From Corylus avellana (lineage: Eukaryota > Streptophyta > Magnoliopsida > Fagales > Betulaceae): a stretch of DNA of 64,000 bases. Under the pieces are notes generated by a model. It was not told the DNA's origin, did no database searches, and saw only the letters and a list, made by a program, of their open reading frames with translations. Shown here one piece after another: positions 32,741-44,393 of the stretch (positions are counted from its first letter, which is position 1; each line of letters starts with the position of its first letter). The stretch covers positions 806,001 through 870,000 of the forward strand of contig NC_081548.1 of the NCBI RefSeq assembly GCF_901000735.1. The letters run 5' to 3'. Made by a program: the position numbers and the translations under genes.

Positions 32741-33715
32741 GTTCAGTCCTCTGCAACTGCAATTGTTGTGACACAAGTCAGTGGTGTATGGGATGGGAAA
32801 CTTGTTAACAGAACAAAAAAAAAAACTATTTCTTACAGCCATTTGTTTGTCCTTTCTTACTAAATAAGCCTGATTCTTGTGAATAAGGATTTCCTGTTGT
32901 GGATAATTAGGACATCCTCAGAGGACAAAGAACATGTGTACAGCTGAGAAAACTGACAGATAAAGGGCCGTTAGAAAGAATTTTCCTCCAAGGAGTTTTA
33001 TTTTTTCTTTTTTTCTTCTCACTTTTATAGACTTTTTCTTCAAAAAATCAAACAACATAGAGAATAAAAACCTAATAAAAATATACGAAATTCTCAACTG
33101 TAATAAGTTCAAGTATTTCAATGTAAAGAAACGACGTAAATTTCTTAATTTGAGGATCTTGATCTAAAGTTTCTCTAATTAGGATCTAAGTTATTTTTTG
33201 TGCTGTAGTTAAATGGGAAAAGAACACTATTAGGAACTTCTATCATATTAAAATAGAGACAATAACTCCACCCATCATGATCCCGAACTACTACTCTTCC
33301 TCTTCTCTTAGTAAAAAAAATGGAAGTTATTTGTAATTAATAAGGCTGTCTTTTTGGAGGAAAAAATTTCTTGAAAATTATTTTTTTTTATAATTTTTGG
33401 TGTTTAGCGTGACCAAAAGTATTTTTAGTTCGACAAAAAATTGTTCTCTAGTTTTGAAAAATGGTTTTCGTTTTTAAATTTTGCAAACCATTTTTCAACG
33501 CTAAAAAATATTTTTCAGGATTTTTTTTTTTTATAAAAAATAATTTAATTAAAAATATTTATTTTTTCATAAACACAAAAGGAGCTAAATTGATTTTGCA
33601 TTTAAAAATAAATAAATAAATCAAGGCGGCAAGGCCACTTAACCAACCAACCAACTCACCGACCAGTATCGCCCTCAAACTGAAAGTCAGGAGGGGCAAG
33701 CGTTGGAAACTAGAA
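32741..33715. other. Intergenic DNA between genes 5 and 6
   Basis: The first about 120 bp is 3' UTR shared with gene 8. About 33380-33560 holds a repeat ('ataatttttggtgtttagcg', 'agttttgaaaaatgg') also found before gene 8 at 43940-44110. About 33640-33715 is the conserved 5' flank ('accgaccagtatcgccctca'). Confidence 0.6.
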
Positions 33716-36700
33716 ATGTCCGAGACTGCGACCGTCCAAACTCCGCTGCTATTAGACGCCGTCGATGGTGCCGTTGATTACAAAGGCCGTCCGGTCCTCC
33801 GATCCAACTCCGGCGGCTGGAGTTCAGCATCTTTAATCATAGGTAACACTCGCACCCAATCCAACCCAACAAAATCGTCGTACTAACGATTAATATAAGC
33901 AAACGGGGAAAATTTTTGAATTTGATTTTTAGGTGTGGAAGTGGCGGAGAGGTTCGCGTACGACGGGATCTGCTCCAACCTCATAACGTACTTGACTGGG
34001 CCGCTGGGCCAGTCAACGGCCACCGCGGCCCAGAACGTGAACGCATGGGACGGAACGGCGTCGTTGCTTGCGCTTCTGGGTGCTTTCGTGGCCGACTCCT
34101 TTCTCGGCCGCTATCGCACCATTGTCGTCGCTTCTCTCATCTACATCCTGGTCCGTCTCTTACTATTTTTATTTTTATTTTTATTGGGACATTAATCTTT
34201 TGCATGGGTTAATTTGTATTTTCACTTTTCTTTATTATTATGATTATTGATTAAAAAAAATTCAGTTAGCTTTGCTTGTATCTCTGTTCTTATTACTGGT
34301 TTCTAATTTGAGTCCTGTTGTTAGGGAAATCCCAGAGTTTTATTAGCTTATTTTGATTTTTTTCCTCCAAAATAGGCTATTTCCTAGTAAGCTAAATCTA
34401 TGCTAACGGAATCCTAATTATGTGACTAAAATGATTGTTAGCATTTTAAGAACTCCATGGTGGAATTCCTCTAGAAAAGTTGGAAGATACTGATCCCAGT
34501 GTGTTTCAAGGTTTTGATTTGAAACTTTAACCGTGTTTGACTGCTAAGGATGAATGACAGGGACTTGGCTTATTGACTCTGTCGTCAATGTTTCCTTATC
34601 TCAGCTCATCTGACTGCCAAGACACCAGTAAATTTATTACATGTTCTCCTCCTCAACCCCAAGTAATCTTATTCTTCTTCTCTCTATACCTAGTAGCACT
34701 TGGGCAAGGGGGGCATAAGCCTTGTGTTCAGGCTTTTGGAGCAGATCAATTTGATGGGCAAGATCCAGAAGAGTGCAAAGCCAAAAGCTCGTTCTTCAAC
34801 TGGTGGTATTTTGGTATATGTGCAGGTGGCTTAGCATCACTTTTAATCTTGACCTATATACAAGATAACCTTAGTTGGGGTCTTGGTTTTGGAATCCCTT
34901 GTATCATGATGGTGGCTGCACTAGCTGTTTTCTTGCTTGGAACTAGGACTTACCGGTATAGCATCCAAGGGGAGGAGAGAAGCCCGTTTATGAGAATTGG
35001 TCGGGTGTTTGTTGCTGCAGTAAGGAATTGGAGAACCACCCCTTCAGCCATAGCTATTGAAGAGGAAGCTCGTGGAACCTTGACTCACCGGAGCTCGAAA
35101 GAATTCAAGTAAGACAAATAACTTTCAGCATTGTTTTCTTGATTAAAAAACAGAAATACAAAAGGTATATGCATGTTAGATTCCAAGTAGAATTTGTTAT
35201 ACATTTTTTTTCTCATAGGATTCACAATGTCCTTAATTTTTACGCCCCTAAATTGGGTAAATTAAGATGGTGCGAAGCTCAAGCGTCCATGATCATAGTG
35301 TAAATCGTGTCATTAATTGTGTCTTTTAAAATACATGCATCTGTTAGATACTTTCCGAAAATTTATTTCAAAATCATTAGTTTAATAAAAAAGAATATTT
35401 ATATCATTTTCAGGAGTTTTAAAGTGTTTACTTACCTGGATGTGAACACATGGAAAAAGTGCCCCTTCACTTGAAACCGTCCATAATTTTATTTTTAGAT
35501 CAACTCTCCTCCCCACTCTCGCACCCAATTAAAGTCCCTAAACTCGACTAGATGCTATGCTCTAAGCTGTCCAATAATGAAATTTTTGGAAAACCCTTAG
35601 TTTCCTCTGTATTTTATCCAACTCCAAAATAAAATTCATTTTTAATCCATGTGTCCTAAATTTATAAATCAATTCTAAATAGAACAGAAAATCTACTTAC
35701 TTAAGTCTATCATTAATATTCTTATTGGGTAATTATGAGCAATATCACACTAATTCCTTTTTTTTCATAAATACTACTCAAACTTTTATTTTATTTTATT
35801 TTTACTCTTGGCATCTAATATGAGTCCACCTCCCGTGTATTTGTAGTGAACCAAGCTTTTTTTTTTTTTTTTTTTTGGTTTACATTCTTTTGACATATGA
35901 ACAATTTTTCCAATGATTTGAATTACTATATGCTGCGAGGGTATCATTTACCAGTATTTTATGTGCTGCTTTGCACTATCATGCAGTTTTGAGATGCTTC
36001 ATTATTGAAAAGAAGTTATGGTCATGATGCTGAGCAATCCATGCTATATCATTTACTTAAACTAATCACGCTAGCTTGCTATGATTCCTAACTATTAGGG
36101 GACTCTGGCATCCTTGTGGCAGTCTCTCACCATGCAATTGGGGTGGCTCCCAAAGGGGGCTAACGGTAGAATTCAAACCTATATGAACTTTCTGTGATGG
36201 TTTAATGCAAGCCAAGGGGCGACTCAGCCTAACTCTTTGAGGTTAACTTCTTATTATGACACTAAAGGAACTTCCATTAATATTACTAACTAAATAACTT
36301 AGGCCACCATACTGGATTCATAACTATCGGAGAACTCTCGCTCTTCGTGTGGATAAACCGATGACAGCTAACTTGCCAAAACAACTTTTTAATTGTTTGT
36401 TTACATCAAACTCATCTGTAATAGTGATTTTGATTATCTGATATTGTAGGTTCCTCAACAAGGCATTGCTTACACCAGATGGTTCTAAGGAAGATGGGAA
36501 GGTGTGTAGCATCAGCGAAGTTGAAGAAGCAAAAGCAGTTTTTAGGCTTATCCCAATATGGGTGACAAGCTTGGTGTATGCTATTGTGTTTGCCCAGCCC
36601 TCGACTTTCTTCACCAAGCAAGGGGCTACCATGGATAGAACAATTGTGCCAGGCTTTGACGTACCGGCCGCTGCTCTTCAATCCTTCATCAGCCTTGCCA

Positions 36701-37266
36701 TTATTATCTTTATTCCCATATATGACCGCATTTTCGTCCCCATAGCAAGAGCTTTCACTAGGAAACCCTCTGGCATCACAATGCTTCAGAGAATTGGAAC
36801 TGGGATGCTTCTATCTGCTATTTCCATGGCCATTGCAGCTCTAATTGAGATGATGAGGCTCAAAACCGCTCAAGAATATGGGTTAGTTGATTTGCCAAAA
36901 CTGACAGTCCCAATGAGCATATGGTGGTTGGTTCCTCAATACGTCTTGTTTGGGATTGCTGATGTTTTCACTATGGTTGGTCTGCAAGAGTTCTTCTATG
37001 ATCAGGTCCCAAACGAATTGAGGAGTGTGGGTCTTAGCCTCTACCTAAGCATCTTTGGCGTGGGTAGTTTTCTAAGCAGCTTCCTTGTCTCTGCCATTGA
37101 GAAAGCAACTGGTGGGAATAGTGGAGATAATTGGTTTGCTAATAATCTGAATCGGGCACATCTTGATTACTTTTATTGGTTACTTGCTGGAGTTAGCGTA
37201 ATAGAGCTGGCCGCTTACTTGTACTTTGCAAAAGCATACATTTATAATAGAGGAAGCAAGGTATGA
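33716..37266 (+). CDS. NPF gene 6: NRT1/PTR-family (NPF5-type) transporter
   Basis: Exons 33716-33842, 33933-34150, 34561-35108 and 36450-37266 join (introns 90, 410 and 1341 bp) into 569 codons plus TGA. The protein starts [18 protein letters not shown] and has E45-x-x-E48-R49 in TM1, [17 protein letters not shown]7 [18 protein letters not shown] and C-terminus RGSKV. The TM1 residue after FAY is Asp (FAYDGICSN), an acidic residue next to the proton-coupling motif. Exon 2 also has [11 protein letters not shown] where genes 1-5 have W(S/I)GTAxLLPLL. Intron 2 is much shorter than in genes 7-8, apparently by a deletion. Confidence 0.93.
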
Positions 37267-37406
37267 AGGCAGTCCTCTGGAACTGCAATTGTTGTGACAC
37301 AAGTTAGGCTAAGTAACTAATTCTTACAGCCATTTGTTTGTCCTTTCCTACAAAATAAACCCGATTATTGTGAATAAGGATTCCCTCTTATTGGCTGCTA
37401 GCTAGA

Positions 37407-37676
37407 ATGGTGGATAATTCGGATAGCCTCAGAGGACAAAGTCAAAGAGCATATGTAGAGCTGAGAAAACTGAATAGGAGAGATTCTCTGTACTGCCAGA
37501 CCACGTGGTTCAAGCTAGAGAAAAAATGGAGGGTTTGCAGAGCTGGGTCCAACAAGATCCTACGAATGAGAGCCCTCACTGGGAGAAAGTCAGTTTTAGT
37601 TAAGGAGTACAGTGATCTCAACCAAGCAGAGGAAAGCTTCCTTAGGCAAAAATCTGGTTATGGTCTACACTGAAAA
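37407..37676 (+). pseudogene. LINE-like relic downstream of gene 6
   Basis: An 88-codon open frame ends ...KEYSDLNQAEESFLRQKSG, which resembles the linker before the reverse-transcriptase domain of plant L1-type LINEs ('AEExFLRQKSRxxW'). No RT domain follows, and the first part is unrecognised. The same sequence lies downstream of gene 7 (43050-43320), so it was co-duplicated with the gene. Confidence 0.55.
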
Positions 37677-37823
37677 AAATCATTGACAGATAATGGGCAA
37701 TGTTGAATTGAAATAGACATAAAAGTCGTGAAAGTGAAACTCCACCAAGGATTTGACCAACTCACCGACCAGTATCGCCTCAAACTGAAAGCCAGGGCGG
37801 CGGCGAACGTCAGAAACTAAGAA

Positions 37824-40800
37824 ATGTCCATGACTGCGACCATGCAAACTCCGCTGCTATTAGACGCCGTCGATGGTGCCGTTGACTACAAAGGCCGTCC
37901 GGTCTTCCGATCCAACTCCGGCGGCTGGAGATCTGCATCCTTAATCATTGGTAACATTCGCACCCAATCCAACCCAACAAAATCATCGTACTAACGATTG
38001 GTAAAAGCAAATGAGGAAATTTTTTGAATTTGATTGTTAGATACGTGTGCGTTTCAGGTGTTGAAATAGCGGAGAGGTTCGCGTACCATGGGATCGGCGC
38101 CAACCTCATAACGTACTTGACTGGGCCGCTGGGCCAGTCAACGGCCACCGCCGCCCAGAACGTGAACGTGTGGGACGGAACGGCGTCGTTGCTTACGCTT
38201 CTGGGTGCGTTCGTGGCCGACTCCTTTCTCGGCCGCTATCGCACCATTGTCGTCGCTTCTCTCATCTACATCCTGGTTCGTCTCTTGCTATTTTTATTTG
38301 TATTTTTATTGGGACATTAATCTTTTGCATGGATTAATATGAATTTTCACTTTTCTTTATTATTATTATTGATTAAAAAAATTCAGTTAGCTTTGCTTCT
38401 ATCTGTGTTCTTTTTACTGGTTTCTAATTTGAGTCCTGTTGTTAGGAAATCCCAGAGTTTTATTTTCTTAATAAGTTGTATCAGCTTATTTTGATTATTG
38501 ATTTTTTTTTTTATTTTTCCCCTAAATAGGATATTCCCTAGTAAGCTAAATCTTTCTTACTTAAATAAGTCATGCTTTATTCTATAAATTCGGTGTTGAT
38601 GCCATATGGCCATTGAGAGAGGAAATAACATAATTTTTCCCACGGTAATTGGAGGTTGTTTTCTCGAAGTAACTAATTGGAGGTTGATCCAATTTATCCC
38701 TTTCTTTTTTTCTAATTTTCAATCAGTTCCTATCATTTGGTGTTAGGGCCATTTGATTTCCTAATTTCCTTTTTCTCCTATCATTTTTTTCTTTAAACCC
38801 ATAATAATAATAATAATAACAATAGAAAGTTGATGGTGTTTGTATGGGGGTGCTGTAGTGTGAAATGGATCGTGTATTGTGCCGGCGGTGGGGTTGTGCT
38901 CAAAACCATGTGGTGGGCTGTGTGTAGTGGGGCGTCGAGGTGGTTCGGTGTTGTGTGCTGGGCGTGAAAGGAGTTGCAAGTGGTGGAGCGGTATGAGGGG
39001 AAGCCAATAATCGTGCGTTGAAGGAGGAAGAAGAAGAAGTCAGTTTGGCTACACAGATTACTTGTCCAGGAGCAGCATTGTTTTGCTGTTGAAAGTTGAA
39101 ACCCTAGGTAGGGTCAACAGTAATGAAATTGTGAAAAAGAAATATTAGCTCTCAGAAAAAGATGGCTGGTGGGTTGGTTGAGATTGTGGTAGAGTTTGTT
39201 GAAAACCTCGGGCTTCGGTAATCCGTAAATGATCGCGGCTGGGAAAGTGACAAAATATATAAACAGGTGTCCAATTAATTTGGAAAACAAATTAGGGTAC
39301 TTCGGAACATTTCAACGACTTTGTATCAGTGATTGGGGTATTTCAAAACATTTCGAAGGCGAGAGAGGAAGAAAACAGTGGTTTTTATGAAAATAATGGA
39401 AAAGAACTTTGAAAAATAATATTTAATTAATACAAAATATGATAAAGAATTTGTTGGAGTTTGTATAGAATAAGCAATACCTAAAATAGAAATTTACACT
39501 TTCTCACTAGCTATTTTAGCTAGCATGCGAGAGATGCTCTATACAATTGAATTTGATTGTTTGTAACTAACGTGGCTATGCCACAACAAAATCATTGAAA
39601 GAAGGTAAGTAGAAAAACTTACTAGATACTAAAGTCTAATGAGTTCTATCTACTATTGGATTTAAACTGATAGACTGCCATGTCAGTTTATAAGGAGTTA
39701 AAGTAAAAGTTATAAGACCCCAACAATTTTTTTTTTGTAATTTTGAAGTGTTTTAATTAAATGTTTAGGATTTTGTTATTTCAGTATTCACATATCCTTA
39801 ATTTATTGTATCTCTCTAAATTCTATGCTAACGGAATCCTAATTATGTGATTAAAAATGATTTTTACCATTTTAAGAACTCCATGGTGGAATTCCTTTAG
39901 GAAATTTGGAAGATACTGATCCCAGTGACTTTCAGGGTTTTGTTTTAAACTTTAACTGTGTTCGACTGCTATGGATGAATCACAGGGACTTGGCTTGTTG
40001 ACTGTGTCGTCAATGTTTCCTTATCTCAGCTCATCTGACTGCCAAGACACCAGTAAATTTATTCCATGTTCTCCTCCTCAAGCTCAAGTAATCTTATTCT
40101 TCTTCTCTCTATACCTAGTAGCACTTGGGCAAGGGGGGCATAAGCCTTGTGTTCAAGCTTTTGGAGCAGATCAATTTAATGGGCAAGATCCAGAAGAGTG
40201 CAAAGCCAAAAGCTCATTCTTCAACTGGTGGTATTTTGGTATATGTGCAGGTGGCTTAGCATCACTTTTAATCTTGACCTACATACAAGATAACCTTAGT
40301 TGGGGTCTTGGTTTTGGAATTCCTTGTATCACGATGGTGGCTGCACTAGCTATTTTCTTACTTGGAACTAGGACTTACCGGTATGGCATCCAAGGGGAGG
40401 AGAAAAGCCCGTTTGTGAGAATTGGTCGGGTGTTTGTTGCTGCAGTAAGGAATTGGAGAACCACCCCCTCAGCCATAGCTATTGAAGAGGAAGCTCGTGG
40501 AACCTTGCCTCACCGGTGCTCAGAAGAATTCAAGTAAGACAAATAACTTTCAGCATAGTTTTATTGATTAAAAACCAGAAATATAAAAGGTACATGCATG
40601 TTTTTTTTTTTTTTTTTTTTTCTCCGATGAATAAGAATTTTAATTAAAACCACAGCTCAAAAACAGAGCAACTCCTCAAGCACAGAACAATCCCAACATG
40701 TATGTTAAATTCAATGTAGAATTTTTTATATATCAAGAGTTATACATGTTTTTCTCTCATAGGATTCACAATGTCCTTAATTGTTACGCCCCCAAATTGG

Positions 40801-42843
40801 GTAACTTAAGAGGGTGCGAAACTTGGGCATCCATGATCATAGTGTAAATCGTGTCATTAATTGTGACTTTTAAAATACATGCATCAGTTAGAAAATTTTC
40901 GAACATTTACTTCAAAATCATTAGTTTAATAAAAAGAATATTTATATCATTGTCGGGATTTTTAAAGTGTTTACTTGCCTGGATGTCAACACGTGGAAAA
41001 AGTGCCCATTCACTTGAACCGTACAATTTATCACAGCTTTGTTTAGAAAAGTTCTTAAACTACACTGACTAGAATTTTATTTTTAGAACAACTCTCCTCC
41101 CCACTCCCTCCCATTTGAAGTCCCTAAACTCTACTAGATGCTTAGTGTCCAATAATGAAATCTTTGGACAACCCTTAGTTTCCTCTTTATTTTATCCAGC
41201 TCCAAAATAAAATTCATTTTTAGTCCATGTGTCCTAAATTTATAAATCAATTCTACATGGAACAGAAAATCTACTTACTTAAGTCTATCATTAATATTCT
41301 TATTGGGTAATTATGAGCGTGCTTATGACACTAATTCCTTTTCCTCATAAATAACTACTCAAACTATTATTTTATTTTATTTTTACTCATGGCGTCTAGT
41401 ATGAGACTATGAGTCCATCTCCTGTGTATTTGTAGTGAAACAAGCTTTTTTTTTTTTTAGCTTTACATTCTTTTGACATATAAACAAATTTTCCAATGAT
41501 TTGAATTACTATATCCTGCGAGGGGATCATTTACCATTATTTTATTTGCTGCTTTGCACTATCATGCAGTTTTGAGACGCTTCATTATTGAAAAGAAGTT
41601 ATGGTCAGGATGCTGAGCATTCCATGCTATATCATTTGCTTAAACTAATCATGCTAGCTTGTTATGATTCCTAACTATTAGGGGACTTTGGCATCCTTGT
41701 GGCAGTCTCCCACCATACAATTGGGGTGGCCCCCAAAGGGGCTAATGGCAGAATTCAAACCCATATGACCTTTATGTGATGGTTTGATGCAAGCCAAGGG
41801 GCCACTCAGCCTAACTCTTTGAGGTTAACTCTTTATTATGACACTAAGGAATTTCTATTAATATTACTAAATAATTCAGACCACCTTACTGGATTCATAA
41901 CTATTGGAGAACTCCCGCTCTTCGTGTGGATAAACCGATGACAGCTAACTTGCCAAAACAACTTTTTAATTGTTTGTTTCCATCAAACTCATCTCTAGTA
42001 GTGATTTTGGTTCTCTGATATGGTAGGTTCCTCAACAAAGCGTTGCTTACACCAGATGGTTCTAAGGAAGATGGGAAGGTGTGTAGCATCAGCGCAGTTG
42101 AAGAAGCAAAGGCAGTTCTTAGGCTTATCCCAATATGGGTGACAAGCTTGGTGTATGCTATTGTGTTTGCCCAGCCCTCGACTTTCTTCACCAAGCAAGG
42201 AGCTACAATGAACAAAACAATTGTTGCGGGCTTTGACGTACCGGCCGCTGCTCTTCAATCCTTTATCAGCCTTGCCATTGTTCTCTTTATTCCCATATAT
42301 GACCGCATTTTTGTCCCCATAGCAAGAGCTTTCAGCAAGAAACCCTCTGGCATCACAATGCTGCAGAGAATTGGAATTGGAATGCTTCTATCTGCTATTT
42401 CCATGGCCATTGCAGCTCTAGTTGAGATGGTGAGGCTCAAAACTGCTCAAGAATATGGGTTAGTTGATTTGCCAAAACAGACAGTCCCAATGAGCATATG
42501 GTGGTTGGTTCCTCAATACATCTTGTTTGGGATTGCTGATGTTTTCACCATGGTTGGTCTGCAAGAGTTTTTCTATGATCAGGTCCCAAACGAATTGAGG
42601 AGTGTGGGTCTCAGCCTCTACCTGAGCATTTTTGGCGTGGGGAGTTTTCTAAGCAGCTTCCTTGTCTCTGCCATTGAGAAAGTGACTAGTGGGGATGGTG
42701 GGGATAGTTGGTTTGCCAATAATCTGAATCGGGCACATCTTGATTACTTTTATTGGTTACTTGCTGGACTTAGTGTAATAGAGCTGGCGGCTTACTTGTA
42801 CTTTGCAAAAGCTTACATTTATAATAGAGGAAGCAAGGTATGA
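37824..42843 (+). CDS. NPF gene 7: NRT1/PTR-family (NPF5-type) transporter
   Basis: Exons 37824-37950, 38058-38275, 39986-40533 and 42027-42843 join (introns 107, 1710 and 1493 bp) into 569 codons plus TGA. The protein starts [20 protein letters not shown]1 reads [15 protein letters not shown], with ExxER at 45-49 and His after [18 protein letters not shown] carries Asn where the other copies have Asp. TM7 reads [19 protein letters not shown], with Asn-Lys in place of Asp-Arg. The C-terminus is RGSKV. Intron 2 carries an unclassified 1.1-kb block shared with gene 8, and intron 3 a LINE tail. No disabling change is seen. Confidence 0.92.
38440..39550. repeat. Unclassified 1.1-kb block in gene 7 intron 2
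   Basis: This block is absent from gene 5 and gene 6 introns at the same position, and present in gene 8 intron 2 (about 45010-46090). It includes a GT-rich part ('agaaagttgatggtg', 'gtgctcaaaaccatgtggtg') and ends in 'actagctattttagctagc...gagatgctct', a motif reminiscent of MITE ends. No coding support is seen. Boundaries are approximate. Confidence 0.5.
40601..40695 (-). mobile_element. 5'-truncated LINE tail in gene 7 intron 3
   Basis: A poly-T run is followed by 'ctccgatgaataagaatttt' and 'aattaaaaccacagctc'. On the minus strand this is the usual 3' end of plant L1 elements ('...ttattcatcggag' then poly-A). The imperfect 9-bp direct repeats ACATGCATG (40592-40600) and ACATGTATG (40696-40704) flank it. 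Genes 6 and 8 have the uninterrupted site ('atgcatgttagattc'). Confidence 0.7.
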
Positions 42844-44393
42844 AGGCAGTCCTCTGGAACTGCTATTGTTGTGACACAAGTTAGGCTAAGTAACTAATTC
42901 TTACAGCCATTTGTTTGTCCTTTCCTACAAAATAAACCCGATTCTTGTGAATAAGGATTCCCTCTTATTGGCTGCTAGCTAGAATTGTGGATAATTCGGA
43001 TAGCCATCATAGCCGAATAAGGATTCCCTCTAATTGGCTGCTAGCTAGAATTGTGGATAATTCGGATAACCTCAGAGGACAAAGTCAAAGAGCATATGTA
43101 GAGCTGAGAAAACTGAGTAGGAGAGATTCTCTGTACTGCCAGACCACGTGGTTCAAGCTAGAGAAAAAATGGAGGGTTTGCAGAGGTGGGTCCAACAAGA
43201 TCCTACGAATGAGAGAGCCCTTACTGGGAGGAAGTCAATTGTAGTTAAGGAGTACAGTGATCTCAGCCAAGCAGAGGAAAGCTTCCTTATTAGGCAAAAA
43301 TCTGGTTATGGTCTACACTGAAAAAGTGTGGCTTTACTTGTCGAGTAGACAAAAATTGCCCTCTTTTTGGGACCTGCAAGAAGCTGCGTTTAAGAGTTTT
43401 TATGCCTTCTTTCGTCACACCACGTAAAAGAAAAAGTGCAAGCAGCAGGTGCGGGCAGACCCGGGCAGCCCCAATCATAGCAAAGCTACTAATTTTTTAT
43501 GCTTGCAAACAATGGTGCGTTAGGCAAAGGGCTTTGAGAGGAAGATATTGATTGATTTGATATAAAAATAGAATGAGTTTTAATTTTTTTTGTGAAAAAA
43601 AAAATAAAAGTAGTGAAGCAAATTAAGAAGAAACGATGTTTACTTTTCTCGGAGAAATAAAAAGAAATGATTTACCAAACATGCTTTTATGAGTAGTGTT
43701 TCTTAGTATATAATATAATATCATTTGGTTTGTCTTTGGCAAATGGCAATGAGAGTCTTTTGAGTAGATTAAGATTTTCTACGATTTTAAAGAAATTGTA
43801 AATTTTCAAATTACATAATTTTAACAATTTTGTTACATTGAAAGTTCGAAACACTACGAAATGTTACCTATTAAAATTGTGGCATATTAAAATAAAATTT
43901 ATTTGTAATAAAGGCTCTATTTATTTAAACGTAAAATCTTTTCTATAATTTTTGGTGTTTGGCGTTACCGAAAATAATTTTTATTTTGACTAAAAACGTT
44001 TCTGTAGTTTTGAAAAATAACTTATGTTTTTAAATTTCGTAAATCATTTGTTTAGTACGCCAACGTTTTTCGCGGTCAGTCATGAGTCAAAAGTCGAAAA
44101 ATAGTTTTTTTTTTTTTAAAAAAAAAAAAATTATTTATTTAGAAAAAAGCTTTAAAAATTAAAAATATATGTTTTTTAAAAACATTTTTAATTGAAACAA
44201 AAGGAGTCTAAGTGGAAGAAGCTGAATTGATTTTGCATTAAAAAAAAAAAAAAAAAAACATTGACAGATAATGGGCAATGTTGAATTGAAAGTGATATAA
44301 AACTAAAAGTCGTGAAACTGTAACTCCATCAAGGCAATTAACCAACCCGCCAACTCAACGACCAGTATCGCCCTCAAACTCTGAAACTAAGAA
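42844..44393. other. Intergenic DNA between genes 7 and 8
   Basis: It holds a gene 7 3' UTR like that of gene 6, a local 70-bp tandem duplication ('gaataaggattccctct...gataattcggata', about 42950-43070), and the second copy of the LINE-like relic (43050-43320). AT-rich DNA follows, with the repeat shared with 33380-33560. The conserved 5' flank of gene 8 is at about 44330-44393. Confidence 0.6.
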
